A stretch of 64,000 nucleotides of DNA, taken from the NCBI GenBank assembly GCA_964649415.1, contig CAZYSK010000025.1, positions 8,300 to 72,299 on the forward strand. Reading direction: 5' to 3'. This document shows positions 8,268 through 15,943 of the stretch, in pieces; the first letter of the stretch is position 1; each line of letters opens with the position of its first letter. The notes beneath the pieces are model-generated. The model saw nothing but the letters and a program-made list of their open reading frames with translations, ran no database searches and was not told where the DNA came from. The position numbers and the translations under genes are program-made. The DNA comes from CAZYSK01 sp964649415. Lineage in GTDB: Bacteria > Chloroflexota > Anaerolineae > B4-G1.

Positions 8268-8307
8268 TCAGGCCGTTCTGACCAAGCCGTTCTGACGGCC
8301 GACGTCG

Positions 8308-8354
8308 AGAAATCGGGTTCTATGCGACGGCACGTCGCCAAGAGCCTGGTCTCT
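8308..8354. repeat. AGAAAYCGGGTTC imperfect palindrome, intergenic copy
   Basis: Left arm AGAAATCGGGTTC, centre ATGCGACGGCACGTCGCCA and right arm GAGCCTGGTCTC. It aligns base for base over most of its length with the in-gene copy at 7561-7608, showing two insertions of one element about 750 bp apart. Confidence 0.75.
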
Positions 8355-8409
8355 CAGGCAGTGGCCCATCCAGAGATAGGGGCAGGCGCGGATTGCTCCA
8401 ACGGATTGT

Positions 8410-8509
8410 NNNNNNNNNNNNNNNNNNNNNNNNNNNNNNNNNNNNNNNNNNNNNNNNNNNNNNNNNNNNNNNNNNNNNNNNNNNNNNNNNNNNNNNNNNN
8501 NNNNNNNNN
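8410..8509. other. Assembly gap (100 Ns)
   Basis: Exactly 100 unknown bases, the conventional scaffold spacer. They are flanked on both sides by GGATTGT-type repeats, so the true length and unit number are unknown. Confidence 0.98.
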
Positions 8510-8581
8510 TTCAGTCCGCCGGATTGTTTCAGTCCGCCGGATTGTTTCAGTCCGCCGGATTGTTTCAGTCCGCCGGATTGT
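8510..8581. repeat. 18-bp tandem repeat (four full units visible)
   Basis: Four identical units TTCAGTCCGCCGGATTGT run into CCAATCCG. With the GGATTGT just left of the Ns, the array probably extends through the gap. The unit contains the CGGATTG/CAATCCG core also found nested in the terminator-like repeats at 11036-11052, 15775-15793 and 40138-40154. Confidence 0.9.
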
Positions 8582-8623
8582 TCCAATCCGCTCCGTCCGT
8601 GCCTGCCCGTCAGGGAGACGAGC

Positions 8624-9625
8624 ATGCCGCAGATTGCCCCAATCCGTCGATATTACCTCGGCGTTGACGTGGGCGGTACCAAGAGCCACGCGCTCGTCGC
8701 CGACCAGTCCGGGCGGGCGCTGGGCTTTGGCGAAAGCGGTCCCGGCAATCCCGAGAACGTGGGCTACGACGGCCTGGCCAAGGTACTCCAGGCCGTCACC
8801 GAGAGGGCGCTGGCCGCCGCCGGGATCACCGTGGACCAAATCGCCGGCGCCGGCTTCGGCATCGCCAGCTACGATTGGTCCTCCCAGCGGGAGCCCACAC
8901 TGCAGGCCATCCAGACGATTGGGCTGCATGCGCCGGTAGGGTTGGTCAACGACGCCCTCATCGGCCTGCTGGCCGGGGCGGCAGAAGGCTGGGGAGTCGC
9001 CGTGGTGGCAGGCACGAGCTGCAACTGCTGGGGATGGGACCCTGACCGGCGCGAGGGCCGCGTCACCGGCATGGGATTGTGGCTGGGCGAGGCGGCAGGT
9101 GGACACGAACTCGTCGCCAAGGCCATCCAAGCCATCGCCCTCGAGTGGACCCGTCGCGGCCCGACCACCGATCTGAGCCAGGCGTTTGTCGAGTTGACAG
9201 GCGCGCGGGACGTCGAGGATCTGCTCGAAGGTCTCACGCTGGAGCGCATCAACCTGGGCTCCGAGGCGGCCCCACTTGTCTTTCGAGTCGCCGCTGCAGG
9301 AGACCCGGTGGCCGTCGGCCTCATCCTGTGGGCCGGGCGCGAGTTAGGGAGTCTGGCAATTGGCGTCATCCGCCAACTCAACCTCGAGCAGGCGTCCTTC
9401 GACGTGATCCTAAGCGGCAGTTTCTTCGACGGCAGCCCGCAACTGACCGAGACCATGCGCCATACAATCCACGCCGTTGCACCGGGCGCTCGTCTCAGGC
9501 GGTTACGCGTGCCGCCGGTTGTCGGAGGCGTGCTGTTAGGTATGAGAGAGGCAAGAATGAATCCATCCGCCGTGCGCGAGGCGCTGATCGCCTCGACGCG
9601 TGCAATCGTCAAGCAAGCAAGATAG
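8624..9625 (+). CDS. BadF/BadG/BcrA/BcrD-family ATPase, N-acetylglucosamine-kinase-like
   Basis: 333-aa ASKHA-fold protein. The phosphate-1 motif GVDVGGTKSHALVAD is near the N-terminus. The second ATP motif region is VAVVAGTSCNCWGWD, and the adenosine region is DVILSGSFFDG. Length and order match the N-acetylglucosamine kinase (NagK) branch rather than the 2-hydroxyacyl-CoA dehydratase activators, which carry cluster-binding cysteines not seen here. The start ATG 8624 follows GGGAGACGAGC; the open frame extends upstream through the Ns only by chance. Its place between a GH4 glycosidase and an aminotransferase fits amino-sugar or sugar phosphorylation. Confidence 0.85.
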   Translation: MPQIAPIRRYYLGVDVGGTKSHALVADQSGRALGFGESGPGNPENVGYDGLAKVLQAVTERALAAAGITVDQIAGAGFGIASYDWSSQREPTLQAIQTIGLHAPVGLVNDALIGLLAGAAEGWGVAVVAGTSCNCWGWDPDRREGRVTGMGLWLGEAAGGHELVAKAIQAIALEWTRRGPTTDLSQAFVELTGARDVEDLLEGLTLERINLGSEAAPLVFRVAAAGDPVAVGLILWAGRELGSLAIGVIRQLNLEQASFDVILSGSFFDGSPQLTETMRHTIHAVAPGARLRRLRVPPVVGGVLLGMREARMNPSAVREALIASTRAIVKQAR

Positions 9626-9671
9626 ACCCGTCGCTATACTGGTTGTGCACAACTTCCAAGGAGGTTTTTCC

Positions 9672-11015
9672 ATGTCCGACTCTATGTCCAAATTGGCGAT
9701 TCTGGGCGGCACGCCCATCCGCACCCAACCCTATCCCGCCTGGCCCGTCCACGATGCGCGAGACGTCGCGGCCGTCACCGCCGTCGTGGAGTCCGGCCGC
9801 TGGGGCGGTTACCCCTTCCCGGGGCCACGGACCGCTGAGTTCGGCCGCCGCTTCGCCGAGATGCAAGGCGGCGGCTACGCCGTGCCCATGGCCAACGGCA
9901 CGGTCACGATGGAGGTTGCCGTGCGCGCGGCGAACATCGGCTGGGGCGACGAGGTGATCGTGCCGGCCTACACCTTCCAGGCCACCGCCGCCGCGCCCAT
10001 GGCCGCCGGGGCAATCCCGGTGATCGTGGACGTGGACCCCGAGACCTACTGCATTATCCCCGAGCGCGTCGAGGCGGCGATCACGCCCCAGACGAAAGCC
10101 ATCATGCCTGTGCACCTGGGTGCGCAGATGGCCGATATGGACGCGATCATGGAGATCGCCGAGCGCCACGACCTGATCGTGATCGAGGACGCCGCGCACG
10201 CGCATGGGGCCAGGTGGCGCGACCGGGGCGCCGGCACCATCGGCCATTTCGGTTCCTTCAGCCTGCAGTCGTCCAAGATCCTGACGACGGGCGAGGGGGG
10301 TGTGCTCCTGTGCCGCACGCCAGAACTGGCAGCCAGAGCCGCCGGTATCATCGATTGCGGCCGTGCGCACGCCGTGGCCCCACCACACCACGAAATCGAG
10401 TCACCCGACGAAGCGAGCATGGCGGACCCTGATCCAGACGAGCGATCACAAGCCGCTGCGCCCGGCGAGGGGACGTTCACCTTAGGCGCCAACTACCGCA
10501 TGACCGAACTCCAGGCCGCGCTGGGCATCGTCGCGCTCCAACGCTTTCCTGACCAGATGAAGGAGCGCGCGGAGATGGCGTCCTACCTGGAGGAAGGGCT
10601 CAGCGAGGTCCCTGGGGTCCGCCTGCTGAGGCGCGACCCGCGCCACACGGTCCGCTCCTTCTACCGCTACGTCTTCGCCGTCCAGCCGGAGGTCTTCGGA
10701 GTGGCACACGACGTGGTGTGCTATGCCCTGACAGCCGAAGGGATACCGTGCTGGGAAGGCTACGAGGCCATGCACCACTACAGCCTCTTCCAGCCCCAGG
10801 CATCCAGGCTGCCAGTGCCGAGCGCCTTCCCAGAGCGCTTTGCGTTCGACGAGATGCACTTGCCACACGCCGAACGCGCCTGTGAGCACGAGGCCGTCTG
10901 GCTCGATGAATGCATCTTCCGGGCGGGCCGCCAGGGCGTGGACGACGCCGTCGCCGCCATCCGCAAGATCCAGGCCCAGGCCGGGGAACTGGCACAGGCG
11001 GTTCCGGCCGGATAG
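9672..11015 (+). CDS. DegT/DnrJ/EryC1/StrS-family PLP-dependent aminotransferase
   Basis: 447-aa fold-type I aminotransferase. The PLP-binding Lys lies in SLQSSKILTTGEGG, with IEDAAHAHGARW and GANYRMTELQAALG also typical. The family makes amino-sugars or aminocyclitols from keto sugars. The start at 9672 has the strong site AAGGAGG. A stretch of about 28 acidic, Pro/Ala-rich residues (around IESPDEASMADPDPDERS) between the Lys motif and GANYRM looks longer than usual and may be an insertion, though it matches no repeat found here. It lies 46 bp after the BadF kinase and is probably co-transcribed. Confidence 0.92.
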   Translation: MSDSMSKLAILGGTPIRTQPYPAWPVHDARDVAAVTAVVESGRWGGYPFPGPRTAEFGRRFAEMQGGGYAVPMANGTVTMEVAVRAANIGWGDEVIVPAYTFQATAAAPMAAGAIPVIVDVDPETYCIIPERVEAAITPQTKAIMPVHLGAQMADMDAIMEIAERHDLIVIEDAAHAHGARWRDRGAGTIGHFGSFSLQSSKILTTGEGGVLLCRTPELAARAAGIIDCGRAHAVAPPHHEIESPDEASMADPDPDERSQAAAPGEGTFTLGANYRMTELQAALGIVALQRFPDQMKERAEMASYLEEGLSEVPGVRLLRRDPRHTVRSFYRYVFAVQPEVFGVAHDVVCYALTAEGIPCWEGYEAMHHYSLFQPQASRLPVPSAFPERFAFDEMHLPHAERACEHEAVWLDECIFRAGRQGVDDAVAAIRKIQAQAGELAQAVPAG

Positions 11016-11022
11016 CGCAAGC

Positions 11023-11071
11023 GACCCTAAAGGTGCGGATTGTTCCAATCCGTTCCGAAACCTTTGGGGTC
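11023..11071. terminator. Nested palindrome at the 3' end of the aminotransferase gene
   Basis: Outer arms GACCCTAAAGGT (11023-11034) and ACCTTTGGGGTC (11060-11071), one mismatch, enclose the inner hairpin CGGATTG/CAATCCG (11036-11042, 11046-11052). It starts 7 bp after the aminotransferase stop and belongs to the same family as 40119-40167. It is likely a terminator or processing hairpin. Confidence 0.65.
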
Positions 11072-11101
11072 TGCACCTACCCCTCCGCTAGCGCGCCATC
11101 A

Positions 11102-11133
11102 GACCCTAAAGGTTTCGGAAAACCTTTAGGGTC
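11102..11133. terminator. Perfect CCTAAAGG hairpin
   Basis: Arms GACCCTAAAGGTTT (11102-11115) and AAACCTTTAGGGTC (11120-11133) with a 4-base loop. Just before it (11085-11101) is a half copy of the GCGCGCCATCAGA element. Together with the hairpin at 11023 it forms a double structure before the MoxR-type operon. Confidence 0.7.
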
Positions 11134-11209
11134 TACAGCGCGTCGTGGCGATTTGCACACACGAGCCGGGCAGGGTAGAATTGGACCGTACGTATGGTGG
11201 GGGTTTCCG

Positions 11210-12106
11210 ATGATGCGGATGCCGGCATCCAGGCGCGACAGACAACGGATGGTCCTTCTCTCGCTTCTGGCTGTGGCCGTGCTGGCCATTGTCCTCCTGT
11301 CTGCCGGCGTGTCTCAAGTCCGTCTGCTCCCCGGGCAGCCCTTCTCACTCAGACGTGGCGATCTGGAGTGGAAGGGCGAGTATGGCGCGCTGCCCGGCGG
11401 TGAGGCCCTCCTCACCCTGGCCCGGGCGATCTTCATCGGCGCCCTGCTGCTACTGCCCGTGGCCATCGTCTACTTCGTCATCTCGCCTGAGTTTCGGAAG
11501 CAGGTGCTCCGCGGGCTGGTCTCGTTCCTCCTGTTTTTCGCCATCGCCTATCTGTTCTCACACGCGCTGACCGACTTCCTCAACGTGAATGAGGAGAGCG
11601 CGCACTCCGGCGGACCGGGGCCGGCAGAGGCGCTACCTCCGGTGCCCATCGCCGAGTTCATCGCCGCTCCCCCCCGCTGGCTCGTGCCAGCAGTCAGTCT
11701 CGTCCTTGGCTTGATCGCTGCCACGCTGCTCGCGAGCCTCGCCTTGGCCATCTGGCACCGCACTCAAGGTCCGGCGAACGCGCTGGGGCGTCTGGGCCAG
11801 CAGGCCCAGGACGCGCTCGACTCACTGCAGGCCGGCAGCGACGTGAGGAACACGGTGATCCGTTGCTACGTCGACATGGCGCGCATCCTGGACGAACGGC
11901 GGGCCATCAGGCGCCAGCAGGATATGACTCCCAGGGAGTTCGAGGCCCGCCTACAAGAAGCGGGCCTGCCAGATGAACCGGTGCAGCGACTGACACGGCT
12001 CTTCGAGGTCGTTCGCTATGGCGTCAAGGTGCCCGGCGAGCGCGAAGAACGCGAGGCCATCGCCGCTCTTGAGGCCATCGTCGAAGCCTGCAGGAGCCCG
12101 GCATGA
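11210..12106 (+). CDS. DUF4129-domain membrane protein
   Basis: 298-aa membrane protein. Membrane segments are at about 15-33, 75-95, 105-122 and 160-185. The C-terminal third has the DUF4129 pattern: VIRCYVDMARILDERR, then DMTPREFEARLQEAGLP, then FEVVRYG. In many bacteria this domain is fused to a transglutaminase; here it stands alone. It begins an operon with a small membrane protein, MoxR and DUF58, overlapping the next gene by 4 bp. The module is associated with envelope protein assembly or maturation, but the exact reaction is not known. Confidence 0.87.
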   Translation: MMRMPASRRDRQRMVLLSLLAVAVLAIVLLSAGVSQVRLLPGQPFSLRRGDLEWKGEYGALPGGEALLTLARAIFIGALLLLPVAIVYFVISPEFRKQVLRGLVSFLLFFAIAYLFSHALTDFLNVNEESAHSGGPGPAEALPPVPIAEFIAAPPRWLVPAVSLVLGLIAATLLASLALAIWHRTQGPANALGRLGQQAQDALDSLQAGSDVRNTVIRCYVDMARILDERRAIRRQQDMTPREFEARLQEAGLPDEPVQRLTRLFEVVRYGVKVPGEREEREAIAALEAIVEACRSPA

Positions 12107-12768
12107 GCGAGGGAACGAGCAACCGGGCGAGAAGTCTGCTCATTTTCGTCGGCTTGGTGTCCCTCCTGGCGCTTCCTCTGGCCCTGGCCTTCGGGCGCGT
12201 CGTGCGTGAGCGAGTCGCGGTGCCGCTACTGTACATGATCTGGTTCGCTCAACTCCTTCTCCGCCGCATCCCCCAGTCACTCCTGTGGGCCGCGTTTCTC
12301 CTCGGCACGCTGCTCGTCGCCGCCCGGAGCCTGATCAGGCGCCAGCGCGTTAGGTGGCCCGTACGTGGCGCGGAGACGTCGCGCCGCGGGCGCGTGTACG
12401 TCTGGGCGAGACGGATTCAATGGGCCACCCGCAGGCGCTATGCCAGGTGGCACCTCGCCCAGCACGTGGCACGACTGGCCGTCGACGCGCTGGCTTACCG
12501 CGAGCAGATAGCCCATGAGCACGTCAGGCAGCTCGTGAGGAACGGCGAACTGGACGCCCCCTCACAAGTGCAGGCGTACCTGCAGGCCGGCGTGGTGCCC
12601 TTGTCTGTCTCTGCCTGGTCGCCCGGGCGCCCCCTGCTGGCAAAGCTCCGGCACCGTCTCCGGCGCGCACAAGTTGCGGCCCCCAACCTTGACGTAGAAC
12701 AGGTGCTTCAGTTCCTGGAGCGCCAACTGGACGTGAAAAGCAGTCCACCGACAGGAGGTGGGACATGA
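12103..12768 (+). CDS. Uncharacterised membrane protein of the MoxR operon
   Basis: 221 aa. Two or three hydrophobic segments occur in the first 75 residues (LLIFVGLVSLLALPLALAF and a stretch around LLWAAFLLGTLLVAA). An Arg-rich cytoplasmic region follows, with no recognised domain. It overlaps the DUF4129 gene upstream and the MoxR gene downstream by 4 bp each (ATGA), so its translation is coupled and its function is presumably tied to the MoxR/DUF58 complex. Confidence 0.8.
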   Translation: MSEGTSNRARSLLIFVGLVSLLALPLALAFGRVVRERVAVPLLYMIWFAQLLLRRIPQSLLWAAFLLGTLLVAARSLIRRQRVRWPVRGAETSRRGRVYVWARRIQWATRRRYARWHLAQHVARLAVDALAYREQIAHEHVRQLVRNGELDAPSQVQAYLQAGVVPLSVSAWSPGRPLLAKLRHRLRRAQVAAPNLDVEQVLQFLERQLDVKSSPPTGGGT

Positions 12769-13754
12769 CGATTGACGTCGCCGAAGTATCCGCGCTGGCC
12801 GGACGGGTCATCCAAGAGGTCGAGCGGGCCATCGTTGGCAAGGGGCCGCTGCTGGAGCAGATCATGGCGGCGATCCTGACCACCGGCGGCCACGTTCTCC
12901 TGGAGGACTACCCTGGGCTGGCCAAGACGCTTATCGCCAAGAGCTTCGCCATGGCGCTGGGCCTGGATTTCAAGCGCATTCAGTTTACGCCGGATCTGCT
13001 GCCCGGCGACATCACGGGCGGATACGTCTACGAACCTGCCGGGGATGGACAGCCCGGCGGACAGGCGTACCGCCTCACGCTGCGCAGAGGCCCGCTCTTC
13101 GCCAACATCATCCTGGCCGATGAGATCAACCGCGCCTCGCCCAAGACGCAGTCGGCCCTCTTGGAGGCTATGCAGGAGAACCAGGTGACGTTGGAAGGCG
13201 AGACGATGAAACTGCCGCAGCCGTTCATCGTGGTCGCCACGCAGAACCCCATCGAGTACGAGGGCACTTTCCCCCTGCCCGAGGCTCAACTCGATCGGTT
13301 CATCATGAAGCTTTCGGTCGGGTACCCCTCGCCGGATGAGGAACAGGAGATCCTGCGGCGCCGGCGGGAGCGGGGGCACGATGACTTCGACCTGCGGCAG
13401 GTGACGGATGCAAGCGAGTTGCTGCACATGCGCCAGGCCGTGGAGACCGTGCACGTAGACCCGGACATCGAGCGCTACATCGTCTCGCTGACAGATCGCA
13501 CGCGCAGGCATCGGCAGGTGGCCGTCGGGGCCAGCCCCAGGGGCTCGCTGGCCCTGCTCAAACTGGCCCGCACGTGGGCCGCTATGCACGGCCGCGATTA
13601 CGTGATCCCCGACGACGCCAAGCTGTTCGCCGCACCGGCGCTCACCCACCGGCTGATCCTGGAGCCCGACCTGTGGATGAAGCAGCACGCCGCCGACGAA
13701 GTGATCTCCGACGTGCTCCGCTTGGTCCCCATCCCGGTCGTCGAGGGGGCTTGA
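12765..13754 (+). CDS. MoxR-family AAA+ ATPase
   Basis: 329-aa AAA+ ATPase of the MoxR group. The Walker A region is HVLLEDYPGLAKTLIAK, with the family's reduced P-loop form. Walker B is ILADEINRASPKTQSALLEA, the sensor 1 region is VVATQNPIEYEGTFPLPEAQLDRF, and the C-terminal lid contains GASPRGSLALLKLAR. MoxR proteins act as chaperone-like ATPases with a DUF58/vWA partner, here encoded next with a 3-bp gap. Length is normal. Confidence 0.96.
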   Translation: MTIDVAEVSALAGRVIQEVERAIVGKGPLLEQIMAAILTTGGHVLLEDYPGLAKTLIAKSFAMALGLDFKRIQFTPDLLPGDITGGYVYEPAGDGQPGGQAYRLTLRRGPLFANIILADEINRASPKTQSALLEAMQENQVTLEGETMKLPQPFIVVATQNPIEYEGTFPLPEAQLDRFIMKLSVGYPSPDEEQEILRRRRERGHDDFDLRQVTDASELLHMRQAVETVHVDPDIERYIVSLTDRTRRHRQVAVGASPRGSLALLKLARTWAAMHGRDYVIPDDAKLFAAPALTHRLILEPDLWMKQHAADEVISDVLRLVPIPVVEGA

Positions 13755-13757
13755 GCG

Positions 13758-15083
13758 GTGTGGACGAGGCGGCTCCTGCTGTTGGCGGGCCTGGCGTATG
13801 CGTTGCTCCTCCTCGGCCTGGCAACGCTGGATGGCAGGCTGCTCGCGCTGGCCCTGCCGCTGGTGATCTACCTGGGCGCGACGTTCGTATACGGGCCGCA
13901 CGAGCTCCGGCTGAGCGTCACGCGGACGCTCAGCGCCGAACGCGTCTCTCCGGGTACGCCCGTCGCCGTCGAGATCTCGGTGATCAACGCCGGCCCACGG
14001 CTTGAGGAGGTCCTAGTCGAGGCTCCCATCCCCCGGAAGCTCGAGCTGGCCGATGGGGAACCAAGCATGATCGCCACGCTGCCGCCTGGTGAGGCGCTGG
14101 CGTTGGCATACACCGTGAGGGGGCCGCGCGGGAAACACGACTTTCCCCCCATCCGCGTGACGGTGAGCGACCACCTGGGTCTGTTCCGGCGGCGGACACG
14201 TCTCCCGGCCCGGAGCCAACTGATCATCCTGCCAGAAGTCTCGCGCCTGAAGCGCGTGACGATACGCCCACTGCGTACGCGGGCCTACGCCGGCCCCGTC
14301 CCCGCCCGGCAGAGCGGCTCCGGCGTGGAGTTCTTCGGCGTGCGCGAGTACCAGCCGGGCGACCCCAGGCGCTGGATCAACTGGCGGGTGAGCGCCCGCC
14401 ACCCCCGCGCCATCTTCACCAACGAGTTCGAGCAGGAGCGCATCGCCGACGTCGGGCTGATCCTGGATGCCCGCCTCCGGACCAACGTCCGCTTGGAAGG
14501 CCAGGCGCTCTTCGAGCACGCAGTCCAGGCCACGGCTTCGCTGGCGGACGCGTTCTTGAGCGATGGCAACCGCGTCGGGCTGCTCGTCTACGGCCAGTTT
14601 CTAGACTGGACGCTGCCCGGCTATGGCAAGGTGCAGCGGGAGCGGATCCTGCGCGCGCTGGCCCAGGCCGAGACCGGGGAGGGTATGATCTTCGAGAGCC
14701 TGGACCGGCTCCCAACGCGCCTCTTTCCCGCCCGGTCGCAGGTCGTCCTCGTCAGCCCTCTGTGCAACGACGATCTGCCCATGCTCGTCCGGCTCCGGGC
14801 GCGCGGATATCAGATCCTGGTCATCAGCCCTGACCCGGTTGCCTTCGAGGTGCAGGGGTTCGGCGTGCTTGAGGGAAAAGGCTCGCGACCGAACGCGCCG
14901 CAGGCGGCACTCGACCTCGCCGCCAGAATCGCCCGCCTGGAGCGCGTGCTCCTGATGCGCAGGCTGCGCCAGGCCGGCGTCCAGGTCGTGGATTGGCAGG
15001 TGGACAAGCCTTTCGGCCAGGTGGCCCACGTCGCGCTCAGCCGCGCGCCGCGCTGGTTCCAGGCCGTGGGGATGACACGCTAG
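13758..15083 (+). CDS. DUF58-domain (vWA-like) membrane protein
   Basis: 441 aa, GTG start 3 bp after the MoxR stop. Two N-terminal membrane segments precede a beta-rich domain (about 50-150). The DUF58 signature follows: FFGVREYQPGDPRRWINWRVSARH, then a vWA-like fold beginning DVGLILDARL. MoxR-DUF58 pairs are a widespread module thought to fold or insert envelope proteins. The usual metal-site pattern of vWA is not fully visible, as is common for DUF58. Confidence 0.92.
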   Translation: MWTRRLLLLAGLAYALLLLGLATLDGRLLALALPLVIYLGATFVYGPHELRLSVTRTLSAERVSPGTPVAVEISVINAGPRLEEVLVEAPIPRKLELADGEPSMIATLPPGEALALAYTVRGPRGKHDFPPIRVTVSDHLGLFRRRTRLPARSQLIILPEVSRLKRVTIRPLRTRAYAGPVPARQSGSGVEFFGVREYQPGDPRRWINWRVSARHPRAIFTNEFEQERIADVGLILDARLRTNVRLEGQALFEHAVQATASLADAFLSDGNRVGLLVYGQFLDWTLPGYGKVQRERILRALAQAETGEGMIFESLDRLPTRLFPARSQVVLVSPLCNDDLPMLVRLRARGYQILVISPDPVAFEVQGFGVLEGKGSRPNAPQAALDLAARIARLERVLLMRRLRQAGVQVVDWQVDKPFGQVAHVALSRAPRWFQAVGMTR

Positions 15084-15129
15084 GCTGGGCTAGCCGTCCC
15101 CATGAAGGATGTAAAGTGAGGATGTAACC

Positions 15130-15660
15130 ATGGCTACGACCGCCAAATCCCGCTCCACCGGCACGACGCTGACCGGCACGATTCTGAGCATCATCCTGAC
15201 CACGGCAGCGCTGGGGGCGAGCTACGGCCTGGGTGGCCGCTGGGCCGGGATGCTTGCGATCTTGAGCGTGGGCCTCGTCTGGCTGCTGGCGCAGTGGCGC
15301 GACTGGGGTTGGATAGCCTCCCTGGCGCTGGTTTTCTCCGTAGGGGCGGCGGTCTTCGGGCTGTGGCTGGGGATGAGGACCGGGTGGATGCTGTGCGCCG
15401 TGGGGGCGGCGCTCTCTGCATGGGACCTGGATCATTTCGCTCAGCGTTTGCGCTCGGTGGGGCGGGTCGAGGGGCAACGAGCGTTGGAACGGCGACACCT
15501 GCAGCGGCTGCTGGTTGTGGACGCGCTGGGACTCCTCCTCGCCGCGCTGGCCACCGCGCTCCGGCTCAGGTTGGGCTTCGGCGCAGCGCTCCTCTTGGGT
15601 GGGCTTGCCGTTCTGGGGCTCAGCCGCGTGATCGGGTTCCTGCGACGCCAACATACTTGA
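15130..15660 (+). CDS. Small four-helix membrane protein, unknown
   Basis: 176 aa with four or five hydrophobic segments (about 15-32, 35-55, 60-95 and 130-165) and no recognised catalytic motif. It lies 46 bp after the DUF58 gene on the same strand and ends the MoxR operon. No function can be assigned. Confidence 0.75.
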   Translation: MATTAKSRSTGTTLTGTILSIILTTAALGASYGLGGRWAGMLAILSVGLVWLLAQWRDWGWIASLALVFSVGAAVFGLWLGMRTGWMLCAVGAALSAWDLDHFAQRLRSVGRVEGQRALERRHLQRLLVVDALGLLLAALATALRLRLGFGAALLLGGLAVLGLSRVIGFLRRQHT

Positions 15661-15774
15661 GCGCCGTTGCTCGTCGCGGCGATGCTCGCAGCAGGCGCTT
15701 CAGCGCCGTCCTGACCAGCCTGACCCGGCGGGAGATTCGCCCCGTGGCCATCGGGTGGTTTGGCTTGGGACCGC

Positions 15775-15793
15775 TCGGATTGGAACAATCCGC
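15775..15793. repeat. CGGATTG/CAATCCG short palindrome
   Basis: CGGATTGGAACAATCCG is identical to the inner hairpin of the nested repeat at 40138-40154. It lies in the 283-bp gap before the second GH4 gene. That gap also shows two similar GGCCAT(C/T)GGGTGGT stretches (about 15748 and 15834) and no gene. Confidence 0.7.
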
Positions 15794-15943
15794 AGCATCC
15801 CTGCTCGCTCTTCTGGCGGCCATTTGCGCAGTGGCCATTGGGTGGTATCATAGCTGTTACACCGCGCCCCCGCGACGTTGGAGGCAGGAGACTTCTGACT
15901 TCGCCTGGCGGGGGACAGTGCAAATCCGACTTAGGAGGTCATT

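Larger units (their letters stand above)
8268..8623. other. Intergenic repeat cluster with assembly gap
   Basis: Contains two GCCGTTCTGACC direct repeats just after the GH4 stop, the AGAAA..GGTTC palindrome at 8308-8354, a GGATTG-type repeat, 100 Ns (8410-8509) and an 18-bp tandem array. No coding sequence is supported here; the apparent open frames through the Ns are artefacts. Confidence 0.8.

Noticed and set aside
8510..8581. Possible CRISPR array in the 18-bp tandem repeat
   Set aside because: Units are directly adjacent with no spacers, are too short, and no cas genes are present.
8320..9130. Open frames running through the 100 Ns
   Set aside because: They depend on unknown bases being read as codons and on repeat sequence; the real gene starts at ATG 8624.
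9672..11015. Acidic stretch of the aminotransferase as another repeat insertion
   Set aside because: It looks longer than usual for the family, but its DNA matches none of the repeat families seen here, so it is not counted.
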